From positions 5,002,079 to 5,066,078 of the forward strand of contig OY848931.1 in the NCBI GenBank assembly GCA_963693285.1: 64,000 nucleotides of DNA. The letters run 5' to 3'. Below are positions 44,757 through 56,938 of this stretch, one piece after another. The position numbers were made by a program, and so were the translations under genes. The stretch is from Xestospongia muta. Its lineage: Eukaryota; Porifera; Demospongiae; Haplosclerida; Petrosiidae. A model generated the notes under the pieces. It ran no database searches. It had not been told where the DNA came from and saw only the letters and a list, made by a program, of their open reading frames with translations. Position 1 is the stretch's first letter. Each line of letters begins with the position of its first letter.

Positions 44757-46592
44757 TTATAGACAGAAGTGATCTGATCTGTTGATATAATAAACACCAA
44801 CTCTTTTAACTACAAAAGTATACAACCAATCATTACCCTGTTTCAATTCTGATGTCTTGATCATGTCATCCAATGTAATGGCAAATTGATTTTCTTCTTC
44901 TAAAATTTGTTCATGACTAACAGGATTATTGCCAATAGCTATATCCCAATAGAATAATATAATAATATTATAATTGGTTGGAGCTACCTTTATCATGTGG
45001 TAGAGAAGGTTCGTCTTTTTGAAGAATTTGTCTTCTTGTCAATTCAGTTCCATTGCTATCAACATCATCACTCTCACCTGTCCAAGTAATAAAGAATTTA
45101 CCAGGTAAATATCAACTGACTACTATTAATTATTAATGTGGCAAAAGCCACTTTGAACTTACTTTGAAATGGAATTTCATTGCTACTTGATTGAGTTGCT
45201 CGATGGTTTTTCATTTCTATAAGATCAGATTGGTATGTAATAAATAATGTAGCTAATATACTAATAAAGATTTCAATGTGAAAATAATAAACGTTCTATG
45301 CAAGGTTCAAAGTTAGGGTCTAGTGTCTGGTATAGTGAGACACATTTTCACACTGGACAATTTTTATGTGACACTGTCAGCATCTAGAACCATGTGTCCT
45401 CATCCACATTTGTTGGAAGAAACTTGTGAGGAAAATGACAAGCTTTTAATGGTAATGTTTAAATTTATTTTAATATATATATATAATATACAGTAAAAAT
45501 GTTCGAATTACGGTTCATAATCAATGTAAATTTCAGAACCTCCCATTGAATAGAGCTCAAGAGAGCTACCTCAAAGAAAGCTAGTATGCTACTAAACAAT
45601 TTCTTATTCGCATGCTGTTGCTGTGTGTCATCCTTTGTCCCTATTGACTGTCCCTTAAGGGACACTGGCTTAGATCTCCTTTGAACCCCTGAAAATATTA
45701 CCCAGGGTCTGGCTACAAGAGACTATCCTAGACCTTAAACTAGGACCACTATAAACTCTTGAACATATGAGATATACAGTCAGTAATCTCCTTCAACATG
45801 CTTTAACATGCATACACAATTTGGAGTTAGTAGTGTATCAATCTCATTGTTAACCCAATACAGTTAGTACTGGTTATCTAGACAAAAAATAAAGTCTGAA
45901 TCCATTTCTGTTTTTGTTCCCATTAACTTCTTTTTCTGTTTTTCCAACTACCCCCTATAATATCCATAGTATTGGTTTGTTTCTTATCTTATGATAGTCA
46001 CAATAGATTCTTGTGATGGTCATATAAATAAGAAAGTAGTGGCTCTTCATATGACATAGGAAGTACATACTTCAATGAGAAAGTAATACTATCCCTAAAA
46101 ACATTAGAACATATTTATATATCTACCTTTATTAGTTTCATATTAGAGTATGCACTTCCTGTGTCATACAAATAGCTACTACATATATAAAACAATCTTT
46201 TCTAGCAAGGTGGTTAATATGAATATATTAAGGTTATTCAAACCTTCATTTATTAGTGCTGTGTGTAAGTTTTCAGCTAATTTACAACTAGTAATACTTC
46301 CAACATTTCGTAAAACTTGCAAAAAAGTTGGAAATACTTCGTTGTCTTGATCTCTTTCAACAGCAATACAAACAATTCTTACTAATGATTGAAGTCTTTC
46401 TCTACCGCTCTGTCCAGTCAGACGACTTGTAATAGTATCGTAGTCGTTTTCTCCCAATATAGGCCTGGATGTTTTAGAAGAGAAGAGTTTTCTGGCGATT
46501 TCCATAGGATCTAGTCCGGAAGACACAATTTTCTCAGTATAGGATTGCATCACAATGTATGCTGGATTCTCTACTTGATTGGTTTTAGCCAT
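44757..46592 (-). CDS. CARD/Death-like protein with shared C-terminal helix motif (copy 1)
   Basis: Four exons on the minus strand: first 46244-46592, then small ones near 45172-45219 and 45000-45078, and a terminal exon ending at 44757; all introns are phase 1. The start is MAKTNQVENPAYIV. Exon 1 codes for an all-helical domain of about 110 aa (LDPMEIARKLFSSK ... GRERLQSLVRIVCIAVERD ... FPTFLQVLRNVGSI) with the spacing of a CARD or other Death-fold domain; this is inferred from the pattern only. A short linker (SDDVDSNGTEL) leads to the terminal exon with HEQILEEENQFAITLDDMI and a final strand-like stretch (WLYTFVVKRVGVYYI). The nearest paralogue is the gene at 47056-49125, with the same exon layout. 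Intron 1 (about 1 kb) includes repeat-like DNA near 45480-45670. Confidence 0.65.
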
Positions 46593-47055
46593 ACTGCGTC
46601 CTACCAATCACAAAGCTTATTAGAACTATGACCTCCCTCAGCAATTAATACAGCTAAAGGAGGAGGGTCTACCTTACGTCTACGTAGTTTCGTACCCAGA
46701 CGGAACGCCTCCGTCTGGGTACGAGACTCCGAAACGGAAGGCTAAAGGGACTGGGTTTACTCACTTTGTTGTTCCACACTGAAACAAAGTCCATACCATA
46801 TTGCATATAAGACTTAACTAAAATAGGTTAGTGGGTGGGGTTTGATATGCAACAAAATATACACATGGACTTCAGAATGAATCTTCGTAGATGTTACTAA
46901 AAATATTTAGCACTTTGGTTTCAGTTGTGTTTCACACAAATAAGATTAACAATTTAAAAGAGTCAAAATGAACAATTTAAATATCACCATTTTGTTATCA
47001 CAAAAAGTATAGATGGAGGTAATTAATATTATTCTATTGTTCTTTACTTCTTTCA
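46593..47055. other. Intergenic with GC-rich hairpin
   Basis: Between the two CARD-like genes. Holds a perfect hairpin: TCGTACCCAGACGGA (46690-46704), loop ACGCC, and the exact complement at 46710-46724. The block 46670-46735 is much richer in G+C than its surroundings, suggesting the remains of a mobile element. The rest is AT-rich. Confidence 0.7.
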
Positions 47056-49125
47056 CTAAGACTCAGTCTGAGATACTTCTTGCATCACTTCATCGTTAAT
47101 ATTAGAGACAGCATCTATTTGTGATAAATTGCATAAATAGATCATAATTTCATTCCCAGACTTGTTTTTAAAAATAAAAATATATAGACCTTTTTTCGAA
47201 AGACCGTTGATTATTTCATCCAATAGAATGGCAGATTCTTCTTCTTCATGTAAAATCTGTTCATGAACACCAGTACTAACAACATCTATATACAATACTG
47301 ATATGATAAACATAAAAGATAGAGTGACTGGTACCATTGGCTGGTAGAAGAGGACTTCCATTACTGTCGTGATCAACAAATTCAGTTCCAGCTGTATTAA
47401 TTGAGAAGAATAATAATGAAAGATATAAAATACATCTTACTAATCCTTGCACATAGACATCAAGGAGTAATTACTTTGCCAGTTGGTTTGCATGTGCATG
47501 CATTGTGTCCATTTGTCTGTCTAATTGATTTCTTATTGAAAGACTGCCATTAGTTATTAGCTTTAAAACTAATTTGGAACACAAACAAAAGGAAAATAAT
47601 GGCTATGTTTGGTGACATCAATGAAAGCATTAGAAGAAGAAAAGTATGTGCACTTCAGATAGCTATTTACAAACTTAAGGCTTTTCTATTGACTTTTAAT
47701 TAAAAGTATAATAAATTTGTATAACAGATTGCATGCATAGTTTATTAGAGTCTTTGGTTAGCTTAGAACTTCTGTCAAGTCTCTAGGTTTCACTGATCTC
47801 TATTAGCATAGCAAAGGAAGGGTTTAATTAGCCCTCTCTATACTTGGTACTAATAGGTGGAGCTTACATTTATTGTGGTGATTTGTAACATGGTACCTTT
47901 AAATAAAATTTTACCAGTGGAGAGACCTTTTTGGGCAATAAATCTAGAAAATTACCAATGTGGGAATCAACTAACCACATCCTCATAAAAATTAACTAAG
48001 TACAAATTTCCTAGCGTGTAACCTTGACCCCTTTTACTTAATTACCTACTTATTAGATGTACACAACAAACTCTGACCTTTTGCACTCAAAGTACGAGAC
48101 TTTTTACACTTATTAATCCTATAATCTTGTCACTAGATCTACACAACAAAGATCCAAGTCTGTTTTCAAGTCAACAGCAATTACATAACTAACTGATTTT
48201 CTTGTTGTATTGGACATGCATGGGAGAAACGTTCTACAGTGTTTGTGTTTATAAGTAATGGACTTGTGTTTTTTAAATTCACTTTGAAGTCTCTAAATCT
48301 TTAATGTTTGAATTCGTTGAAATGTAATATATACCAAAACATTCAGGAATTTATCACGTAATCAAATAATTAGTACTTTTGTTTATATAGCAGATACAAA
48401 ATGACTACCATTAGTATTATTAAATTAATTTACTTTGAGGAGAAATTCCAGTTACTGGTTGAATGTCTTGAAGCTTGATTCTTGCTATAATATTAAAAGG
48501 TATAAGACTATCATGAACAAAATGTACCAGTCTTTGTGGTAAAAAAAAGTATCTTTAATAAAATTATAATATTCCTCCAAGTTATTAAAAATAAATAGAC
48601 TACATGTGCATAGTAATAATAACCAGTTGATGGTGATATTTCAAATAAACTTAGAGACTTTTTCCACTAGATATAGACATTATTTCTTTTTGATTACAGT
48701 ATCAATCAATAAAAGATTAGGGTTTAAAGCTTAGGGTACAGTGTTCACTAATGAATGCTGTCTGGGAGACGTTATTTACACTCACACTGTGACTGAAGTG
48801 ATGACTTACAACATGTTTTTAGTTCATTGGCAATCTGGACATGTCCATGTAACTCTAATTTCTCCACTAAAAGATAGAATTTGTCTGGCGTGTACTCTAT
48901 TGTCAACTGAGCATTAGTTATGATCGTAGTGGCTAATTCATAAGGTGTGTAGCCTCTAATATATAATACTGCATTTTGAGTAGGTTCAGAAATGATTTTG
49001 ACTTCATCAGAAGCTAAATCGTTGGCAAGTGGAGTAATAGTGGCGGGTTGTCGACTGAGAGAGTCACAGATAGAATGAAAGTTATTACTAAGCGCTTTAT
49101 ATTCGGGTGTACTTTTGGAAGACAT
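47056..49125 (-). CDS. CARD/Death-like protein with shared C-terminal helix motif (copy 2)
   Basis: Four exons, phase-1 introns as in the gene at 44757-46592. Exon 1 (48810-49125) begins MSSKSTPEYKALSNNF, runs through LYIRGYTPYELATTIITNAQ and FYLLVEKLELHGHVQIANEL, and ends at a perfect GTAAGT donor. This is again a helical domain of about 105 aa of CARD/Death type. A short exon near 48438-48479 (RIKLQDIQPVTGISPQ) and one near 47333-47392 (VDHDSNGSPLLPAN, like the SNGTEL exon of copy 1) precede the terminal exon with HEQILHEEEESAILLDEII, then LYIFIFKNKSGNEIMIYL. Function unknown; signalling by Death-fold assembly is inferred. It is divergent from the AAA ATPase with 59 bases between starts. 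Confidence 0.62.
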
Positions 49126-49184
49126 TAATTCTTGGGTAAGGTCACTGAGTCAGGCGTGCGCCTTATTTAGAGTAAGACCTCTGA
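49126..49184. promoter_or_regulatory. 59-bp divergent promoter, CARD-like gene and AAA ATPase
   Basis: The only DNA between the two start codons (49125 minus, 49185 plus). Contains GTCACTGAGTCAGGCGTGCG, a small GC-rich patch, with no TATA or CACGTG. Shared control of the two genes is inferred from the spacing. Confidence 0.5.
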
Positions 49185-52100
49185 ATGGAGGGCTATCGTC
49201 GTATGAAAGAATGTCATAACAATGTTTCTGGGATTAATGAAGCTCTAAAACGTTGGTCTAAAATGAAAACAGGTAATATAAATGATCGAGCTTATCCTGC
49301 TGTATCTTTTGGTAGCGCGTTAAATATAACTTAATTGAAAATCATTATTAATTACAGAGGATGAAAAGAAATTGGTGTTAGAGTTAATTTCTAAAGCAAT
49401 AGTTGAGTTTGAAAGAGGCACTGAAGTAGAAATTGATGTAACTGCTAAAGATGGAGGTAAGGAATTATAATGATAACATTAATTATTCCAGGCCACTCAG
49501 AGCTTGTTATGAGAAAGATACTAACTTGCTATGTTGTACTTTACTTCAATATTAGTAATATAATTGGGTTTTTGTGTAGTCTTATTGAGTTCTAGTTGGC
49601 CAGGCATCTCCTCTTTTATACCACACCTCCTCTTTTAATTTTAATTTTATACCACACCTCCTCTGTAATTGTGGAAATTGTTTTAGGAAGCAGTTGTATA
49701 AAACAGTAGTAGTATTCTTCATGTATACTTTGTTTGCATTGAGAATGACTGGTTTAGTGGAATTTCAATTATGACATTATGAACCTAATTTGGGCATGGC
49801 ATTGTAGTTACAAAGTTTTTCTGAATCATAATGAAACTTTTTTGTGTGATTCTTTGCAGCTGTCTCTTCTTAATATATCATACTTTTACTGTTAAAGATA
49901 TTTTCAACAGTTTCTGCTAAAGCTGGAGAACACTTGCACAAACATTCGTTAATAATATGCAAACTGTACATGACATCAGTCATCATGGAATGCAAAGAGC
50001 ACCATTCACTTTATATGGGATTTCTGGTTTTCGACTTTCCTAGATAGCTAGCACTCTAGTTTTCAAAAAAATTGTGGACTTGCAAAGCATTTTGAATGGT
50101 GCAAGCCATTTCTATCTAGCTCATTCCTAGCCAGAGTTATAACACTGAGTTAGTGGTCATTCTCAATGTGAATGGAGTATAGTAGCCTGGAGAATAAGGA
50201 GTTCAAATAGTTATCACTCACTCAGTTCTGGTGGTATTAATAAACTAAATGATTAGTTGTATTGTAGGTAGATGATCCTGTTTGACAAAGTTTTTTTGTT
50301 TGTCCCACAACCACATATACACAGTTGCTATGTGGCCATTTTGTATAGTATGTTTCCAAACTTGATATCCAGGAATATCTATAACTATATTACTTAGATA
50401 CCAACTCAATATGTATCCTGTTAGTTTCCAGTTGTTCAACTGTTATAGATAAATTTTGCTTCCTTTTCTTTAATTGAGAAAGGATATGTATATATTCTGA
50501 GTATAATTAATTATCATACCACTCCCATAATCTACTTTGAGTATTATATTAGGAAAAACAATAAAACTAATAGAGACAGCTAATTCCACCAAATAATGTT
50601 GGGGATGGTTTCCTGCTATCTCTAGGTAATAATGGTGACACCATTCATTCTTAGTCAATATGTCTTTCAGTATGAATCATGGATCTTTGTTTATTTATGC
50701 ATGTAGTAACTAATGAATTTTATTAACCCCGGCCATGAGCACTATGACAATGGATGTAACAAATCATGCTCGTTAGCTTGTGTCTCTATATTTCTAGCAT
50801 TTTATAGTCTTCCATTGATACTGCTGCTAATTAGTCAGTGTTGCAGTATATAGTATTTTCCAAAACAATTATAGGATTATTTTTCAATTATAATCTTGTT
50901 ATTTTACTACCAATGAACCATTAAGTGCAGCCAATAAAAGTAAAACAATACTACCAATACAAACTACAACTACTAATTTAATTAGTTACATAATGTATAT
51001 AATTTTTTGATATAGTACACTTCTGTTCTATAGTTATGTATGTTGGTTCTTCCTATTGTAGAAATTGCTAAGATGGCTGAAGAGCTGCGTATTAAAATGT
51101 TAGAAAATCTTGAAAGATTTAAAAAGCTTCAAAATATTTGTAAGTTGATATGCATAATAATAATCTTGTTTTATGAATTCAATATAGTGGATCCAAGTAA
51201 GGCATTGTCTATGGAGCCTGTTCAAACAGACATTTCAAGTACTCCTTCAGGATCTGCAAACTCTCTTGGGGCATCTCCAGCAAATGTATGATGAAAATAA
51301 ATACTGCATGTGAAGTACTTAAATACTGGAGTAGTATTGACCTTTTTAGTGAATCATTTGACATTATAACTTATAATATGTTGTGATTTACCTGACACAA
51401 GTAGCTTCTGTTATATATAAGTGGTGACTCTTTTCTAACTTTATAGTTTGGTCATAATAATAATTTAATTTTTAGTTTAAATTTGCCATCAAATTTGTAA
51501 TTGTTATGATCTGTATTTTCTTATGTTTTTAGACAGGCTTACTGACTAAGAAAACGAAAGGTTTCAAAAGTACAAGATATGATCAGAATTTGGTAAATAT
51601 CATTGAGGGATGTATGTTAGAACCGTAAGCCCATTACTAAAATAACTTCACTATTTTATACGGAATTACCTTTCAGTGAGAAGATTAAAGAATCTATGAA
51701 TGACATCGGTAAGACATATCTGTCATTTCTTTAACTGTCATTCAGAAGACATTGCACTAATGATTTTTTTGTTCTTTCTGGACTAAGCATGCCATATATG
51801 AATGTCCCATATGGTATGCAAATAGTGTATATTTGTATCATTGTATGAAAGTACTAAATAAGTTAACTGCTTATTTTAACCTCTGATTCATACAGTAGCT
51901 AAACATAAAATGTTATAATCTGTCTCTAACTCTATGTGCTAGTTATTACAATGGCACGATTGATTGCACATTGAAATTTCTATAATATGCTTCAACCTTT
52001 GTCCAGTTTTTACTTTAAAATGCTAGTGTTTTATTGTAAGATCAGCACCTTGAAACAATGAAAGCACTAAATTGTAAAACCATCGTTGTTATAGTTAACA

Positions 52101-54514
52101 CCAAACAGAAATTCTAAGAAGTAATAGTTGTAGCTAAAATATATCAAAAGATAAAATCATATGAACTTGATGCATTTTTTTCTCTATTATGGTGATAATG
52201 GAATCTCTGACAATTTGTGTAGATTTAATTAACAATGCCTCTCAAGCTCTGGGTAATAAGATATCAAGTTATTATCACATCTCTAAAGGGATACATATAC
52301 TTAATCATGTTATTGCCTGCTTTTGTACTTCTCATTGTTAAATAATCTACTCTATCTATGCACATGCAGTTGGTCTTGACAATGTTAAGGAAATATTAAA
52401 GCATAACGTCATATTTCCAACAAAACAAGCAGAAGTACGTGTAGTGATGCATTCATTTTGTCTCTTACTGATAGCAGGTTTTTACAGGTAACAGACAGCC
52501 ACACAAAGGTCTGTTGTTATTTGGACCACCTGGGAATGGAAAGACAATATTGGTAGGAGCTAAATTATTGATAAACCCAACTGATTGATATCTTTGGGCC
52601 TAATATTAAGTCATGGGCTTAATTGTGTATAGAGATAGCAAAAAGAATGTATATATCAAGTTGTTGTATAGAATAATTGGCTTGTCTTATAATATTTATT
52701 AAGGCAAGAATTTTATATTTAATGTTTCTAGGCTAAAGTTATGGTTCGTGAGTGTGGATGTAGATTTTTTAATATCACTCCAGCTGATTTGATATCAAAA
52801 AATGTAAGCTAGATCTGATTTATTTCTATTGTTTTAGTTTACTGGTTAAATATAGCTTGGAGAGGGAGAGAAGTGTGCCAAAACATTGTTTGCTGTGGCA
52901 AAATATCATCAGCCTTCAATAATATTCATAGGTAACTCATGATTATCAAACAAAAATAATTAATTATGGCAAAGTCAATTTTGGTATGTTTACATAGCAT
53001 GGTTAGCAAAATTGTGAAATATAGTGTACACCATAATTTACTACAAGTAAAAGTGAGAAACATTTTAACTATTCAGCAAAAAAATATTGTAAGTGTTGAA
53101 AATATTATGTTGTTATATCTATTGTTATGAAAGGACCAATTTTCTAGCTTCATAAAAGCACATCTTAATGAAAAGCAATAACATTTAAAATCTCATCTTA
53201 GAGTATACATAACTTAAACACATCAAAATAATCTGTAATGGTACAAAAACCTATCCTTGTATTATTTTACCTTTTAAAAGGAACCTTTTAATTTATCTAG
53301 CATTTCAAAAAGATAGGTAACTTTAAAGTAAACTATTTAGAATACAAAATGGTGGCAATGCAACAAAATTCTATGGACTATTGACTGCAAGACAAACTAA
53401 AATGTACATGGCTTAGAGCTCATGCTAAAGCTAAAGGCTATTACTAAATATGGAAACTTAAATATATCAAAAAGCTTCAGAAGTAATATCAATTATACAC
53501 TCAAAAATTAGGCTCCTTCTCAAGGATGATGAAAAAATAACAGTTATTGGCTTGTCTTCAATCAAGAAAGAATCACACAATCTGTCATCTTTAGCAACAT
53601 ACAATTATTTTTATAGTTGATTAATGATTAATTAAAGAGTTAGTCCTCTTGATGAACATAATAAGATTTTATTACTTTTTCCAGATGAAATCAATGCACT
53701 ATTCAGTTCACAGGAACAACATGATGCAATAACAAGATTTAGATTGCAGTTCATTCAAGAATTTGAGGGAGTCAGTGATTTTTGTTCATATTACTAACAT
53801 CACGGTATTACAGGTGTGCAGTGCAAAGGATGATCGGATTTTTGTATTTGGTGCTACTAACACACCTCAACTTTTAAATGATGCTGTCCTTAGGTATATT
53901 ATAATTTGTTGATTGTTCAGATCTAGATGTTACTTTCCATTGTGATAGCCGGTTTCCCATCAGAGTATATTTTCCACTACCAAGTTTTAAGGTATACCAA
54001 ACTAATCAAAATACTCACACTGCATGACTAAATATAAGCAATGAAAATATATCGTGTTGACATTTTCTTTCAGGCTAGACGCACTGCACTTCAGATGTTA
54101 TTGAAAAAGGATAAGGATAACCAATGTTTAACTAAAATTGAGATCTCCAAGATAGCATGGTCTGTTTGAACTATGAGACATTACATTACATTGCATGCTA
54201 TCTACTTCTATAGTTCCACATTTGGATATTCATTTCGTGATATAACCAGCCTAGCTAGAGAAGCTGCTCACATGGGGATTAGTGAAGGTATTCTCTAAAT
54301 ACTAAATCTTTAATGATTTACCCTATTATAACAGATGAGAATGGTATGGTTAAGGTTAGTTTCTATATATGTGTTAATATTTACTCTGATGAGTTAGAGC
54401 CGGAAAATCAGTTATGATGATTATAAATCTGCATTATCTAAAATCAAACCTAATGTAAAGATAGAGAATCTGAAAGAACTTGAAGATTGGAATGATAAAA
54501 ATGGCGCCAAATGA
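49185..54514 (+). CDS. Spastin-like AAA ATPase, divergent
   Basis: 426 aa in 17 exons; the frame closes exactly. The N-terminal 120 residues ([14 protein letters not shown] ... [19 protein letters not shown]) resemble an MIT helix bundle. The AAA core most resembles the meiotic group (spastin, fidgetin, katanin, VPS4). Walker A is [10 protein letters not shown], Walker B is IIFIDEINALF, sensor 1 is FVFGATNTP, and the C-terminus has a [10 protein letters not shown] helix. Two key sites differ from spastin: pore loop 1 reads SKNLGEGEK where spastin has SKYVGEGEK (aromatic replaced by Asn), and the arginine-finger pair reads LSRF instead of LRRF (first Arg lost). ATP binding looks possible; severing of microtubules is doubtful. 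Large introns lie at 49457-51061 and 52932-53684. Part of the gene is copied at 56.5-60.9 kb. Confidence 0.87.
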
Positions 54515-55293
54515 ACAGTCTGATATCAATATAAACAACTAATTTATCCTATGTTTGTGATGTTATCTGTTTAGTCTGTTAATATTTTAATTCTTGTGAA
54601 TTTTGTTACTACTTAACAGAAATGGACTCTACACTTTAGATATACAGAAGGGCCATTAGGCACTAACTAAAGCATATTATCAATTCCATTGTAAGCACAC
54701 ACAAATATAAGTCAGTTCATCAATATGTCTATTATATCAATGAGGAACTACATGTCTAGTGTAAGTAGATGCATTAATCAATGAATCTGAATAAACTACA
54801 ACAGTACAGTAGTCAAGAAAACCCAATCTGAGATAGGTTGTTTTAGCACCTGTTTTCATCAATTCCAGGTGATCAGTTTAATGCTGTAGCAGCTTAAAGT
54901 GATTTCTTTGCAATTATCATCACAGTCTAAAATAATCAAAATAAATACCTTGGAAGCTCATTCTTTTTAAGGTGTTAATGTTATCTTTATGCATTGCTGT
55001 CACTGATTGTTCACTGTTTTTGCAGATGTAACAAACAGTTTTGTCTGCAGACAATATGTATTCAATGAGCCTCTGACATTTCAGTTTCATAGGCTAAGAA
55101 AATGGTTTTAGTTTTCTACTATTATTTTTAAAGCTAGTACACAAAACCTAACCTGTAATACAACTCCCTTTAATATATATATATATATATAATTATATAC
55201 TGAATAATTCTGAGTGCTTAGTATTGTATCATTACTGAGACACATTTCTTTAAATCACACTCATGATGAGGTATATGGTATGAAAATTAAATA
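54515..55293. other. 3' region of AAA gene, source of the downstream copy
   Basis: No gene. Nearly all of 54515-54780 and pieces to about 55150 reappear at 60542-60970, so this was part of the copied segment. A (TA)n run is at 55172-55190. Confidence 0.7.
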
Positions 55294-56442
55294 TCACATT
55301 TTCAGTATATTTGAGATCATTTCATCTAATAAAGTGGCTAGTTCATCTTGTTCACGTATCATCTTCTCATGATCTGTCATAAGTTAATTATCAATTTAAT
55401 AATATAACATAATGATCTGTACCTTCAATTATTTCAGGAAGAGGAGCTATTGTCACATCTCCTGTGATGCCATTGTGATCTGTACCTTCAGTTAGTTGAG
55501 GAAGAGTAGCTATTGTCACATTAGCTGTGGTACCATCCTCTATAAAAGTGTTTGTCAATATCAAATTATTTGTAAACATATAGTACTTACGGGGACTGAA
55601 AGAACGAATAATGTGTAACTCTTTGGTATCAGACTTTATCCCCTTTAATTGAACAATACAGTCTAACTCTGTGACTTTAGTGATGTGACTGGGGTCAACA
55701 GATATTGTTATTAAAATAGAAGAAAGAGATGGATCTTGTAAACCAAATCTATCAACATCACGTTTAGACACCTATATAAGTCATGAACAAATATTATAAT
55801 TTAAAATATAGCTATACTAATACCTCCTACCTGTACACGTTTTTTATGAGGACGAATATTCCATTCAGGATAAGAATGATCAATAATTAATTCAATCTGA
55901 TTTTCCTCATCTTCAAATTCAAATGTTACATTTGTTCCTTCCTCAGCTTGTGGTAGAGACTGTCTTACATACTATTATATATTACAAAGTAGAAAGGAAT
56001 GCAATAAAAAGAAGAAACTTACCTTATTAAGAGCATTAAGATCTCTAGTAACTATGAATCTCATTAGCCATTCATGTGCCTTCTTCTTTTCATAAAATAT
56101 TTTACCTACATATAAAGGAGAAGGCCAGGCATATTCCCACACTGTTTGTAAAATGGCCCAAAATGGAAGTTGGATGAAAATACTACCATTGATACTAGTA
56201 TATGAAACTCCTATGGCATCAGAGATTTGTTTCAGAGACCCTTGAATACGTTTATAATACGTATATGAATACATATATAAAACTCCTGTGGCATCAGAGA
56301 TTCGTTTCAGAGACCCTTGAATACGTTTATGATTACGCCTGATGAATCCCTCGAAATAGTCGTCATAGACATTCGCAACAAAATCCTTTGCCAGTCTCTC
56401 TCCCCTTAAAATTTGAGCAAATAAAAAAGAACACATGGTCAT
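55294..56442 (-). CDS. Unrecognised protein with shared C-terminal helix motif (copy 3)
   Basis: 312 aa in five exons (56023-56442, 55831-55971, 55591-55771, 55423-55539, 55294-55373); the frame closes exactly. The start MTMCSFLFAQILRGER lies 18 bases from a CACGTG (56460-56465). Residues 1-140 have no domain I know and include a 25-residue exact-period tandem duplication (KRIQGSLKRISDATGVLY and KRIQGSLKQISDAIGVSY; DNA 56205-56354). Exons 2-3 code for beta-rich sequence (NVTFEFEDEENQIELIIDHS; LSSILITISVDPSHI) that could be ZU5/UPA-like. Exon 4 has a doubled VTIA-LP motif. The terminal exon carries HEKMIREQDELATLLDEMI, nearly identical to that of the ZU5-Death gene at 61732. Confidence 0.65.
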
Positions 56443-56514
56443 GATTGTCACATGACGCGCACGTGACGTGATCAAAATTATAATAATTAAAAAATTCAAA
56501 CGTACTTCATAAGT

Positions 56515-56675
56515 AACACATGAAAAGTAATCTGTGAAGGTACAAAAACCTATCCTTTTACTACTTACTCTTTAAAAGAAACTTTAATTTATCTACCATT
56601 GCAAAACGTTGGTAACTTTAAAGTAAACTATTTAGAATACAAAATGGTGGAATGCAACAAAATTCTATGGACTAT
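56515..56675. repeat. Copied intron-10 sequence of the AAA gene, left part
   Basis: Matches about 53225-53390 (for example TTTAAAGTAAACTATTTAGA plus ATACAAAATGGTGG) and stops at CTATGGACTAT, where a transposon entered. The match resumes at 59817. Confidence 0.9.
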
Positions 56676-56938
56676 CAGTGGCGTATCCAAGGTAGGGCAT
56701 GATAGGGCATTTACCCTACCAACTGCTGCTGGCTCAGTTAATTCAGTTTTGGCTACAGACTTACAATGTTGCCATCTTTATCTCCTATCTCCTATGATAA
56801 TTTTTGTAGTACAAATCACACACTTAAGCTGTCTTTGACCTTCTGGAAAGATAAAAGAGAAGCAAACTGAACTCTACAGTTCAATCTGACATTTTGAGAC
56901 CACACCTTTATAATAATAAAATTAATTATTACTAATTA

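Noticed and set aside
45465..45665. 66-aa minus-strand frame in the CARD-like gene intron
   Set aside because: Looks like repeat DNA; no family or splice support.
50245..50658. Two short minus-strand frames in AAA intron 2
   Set aside because: No motif recognised; AT-rich chance frames.
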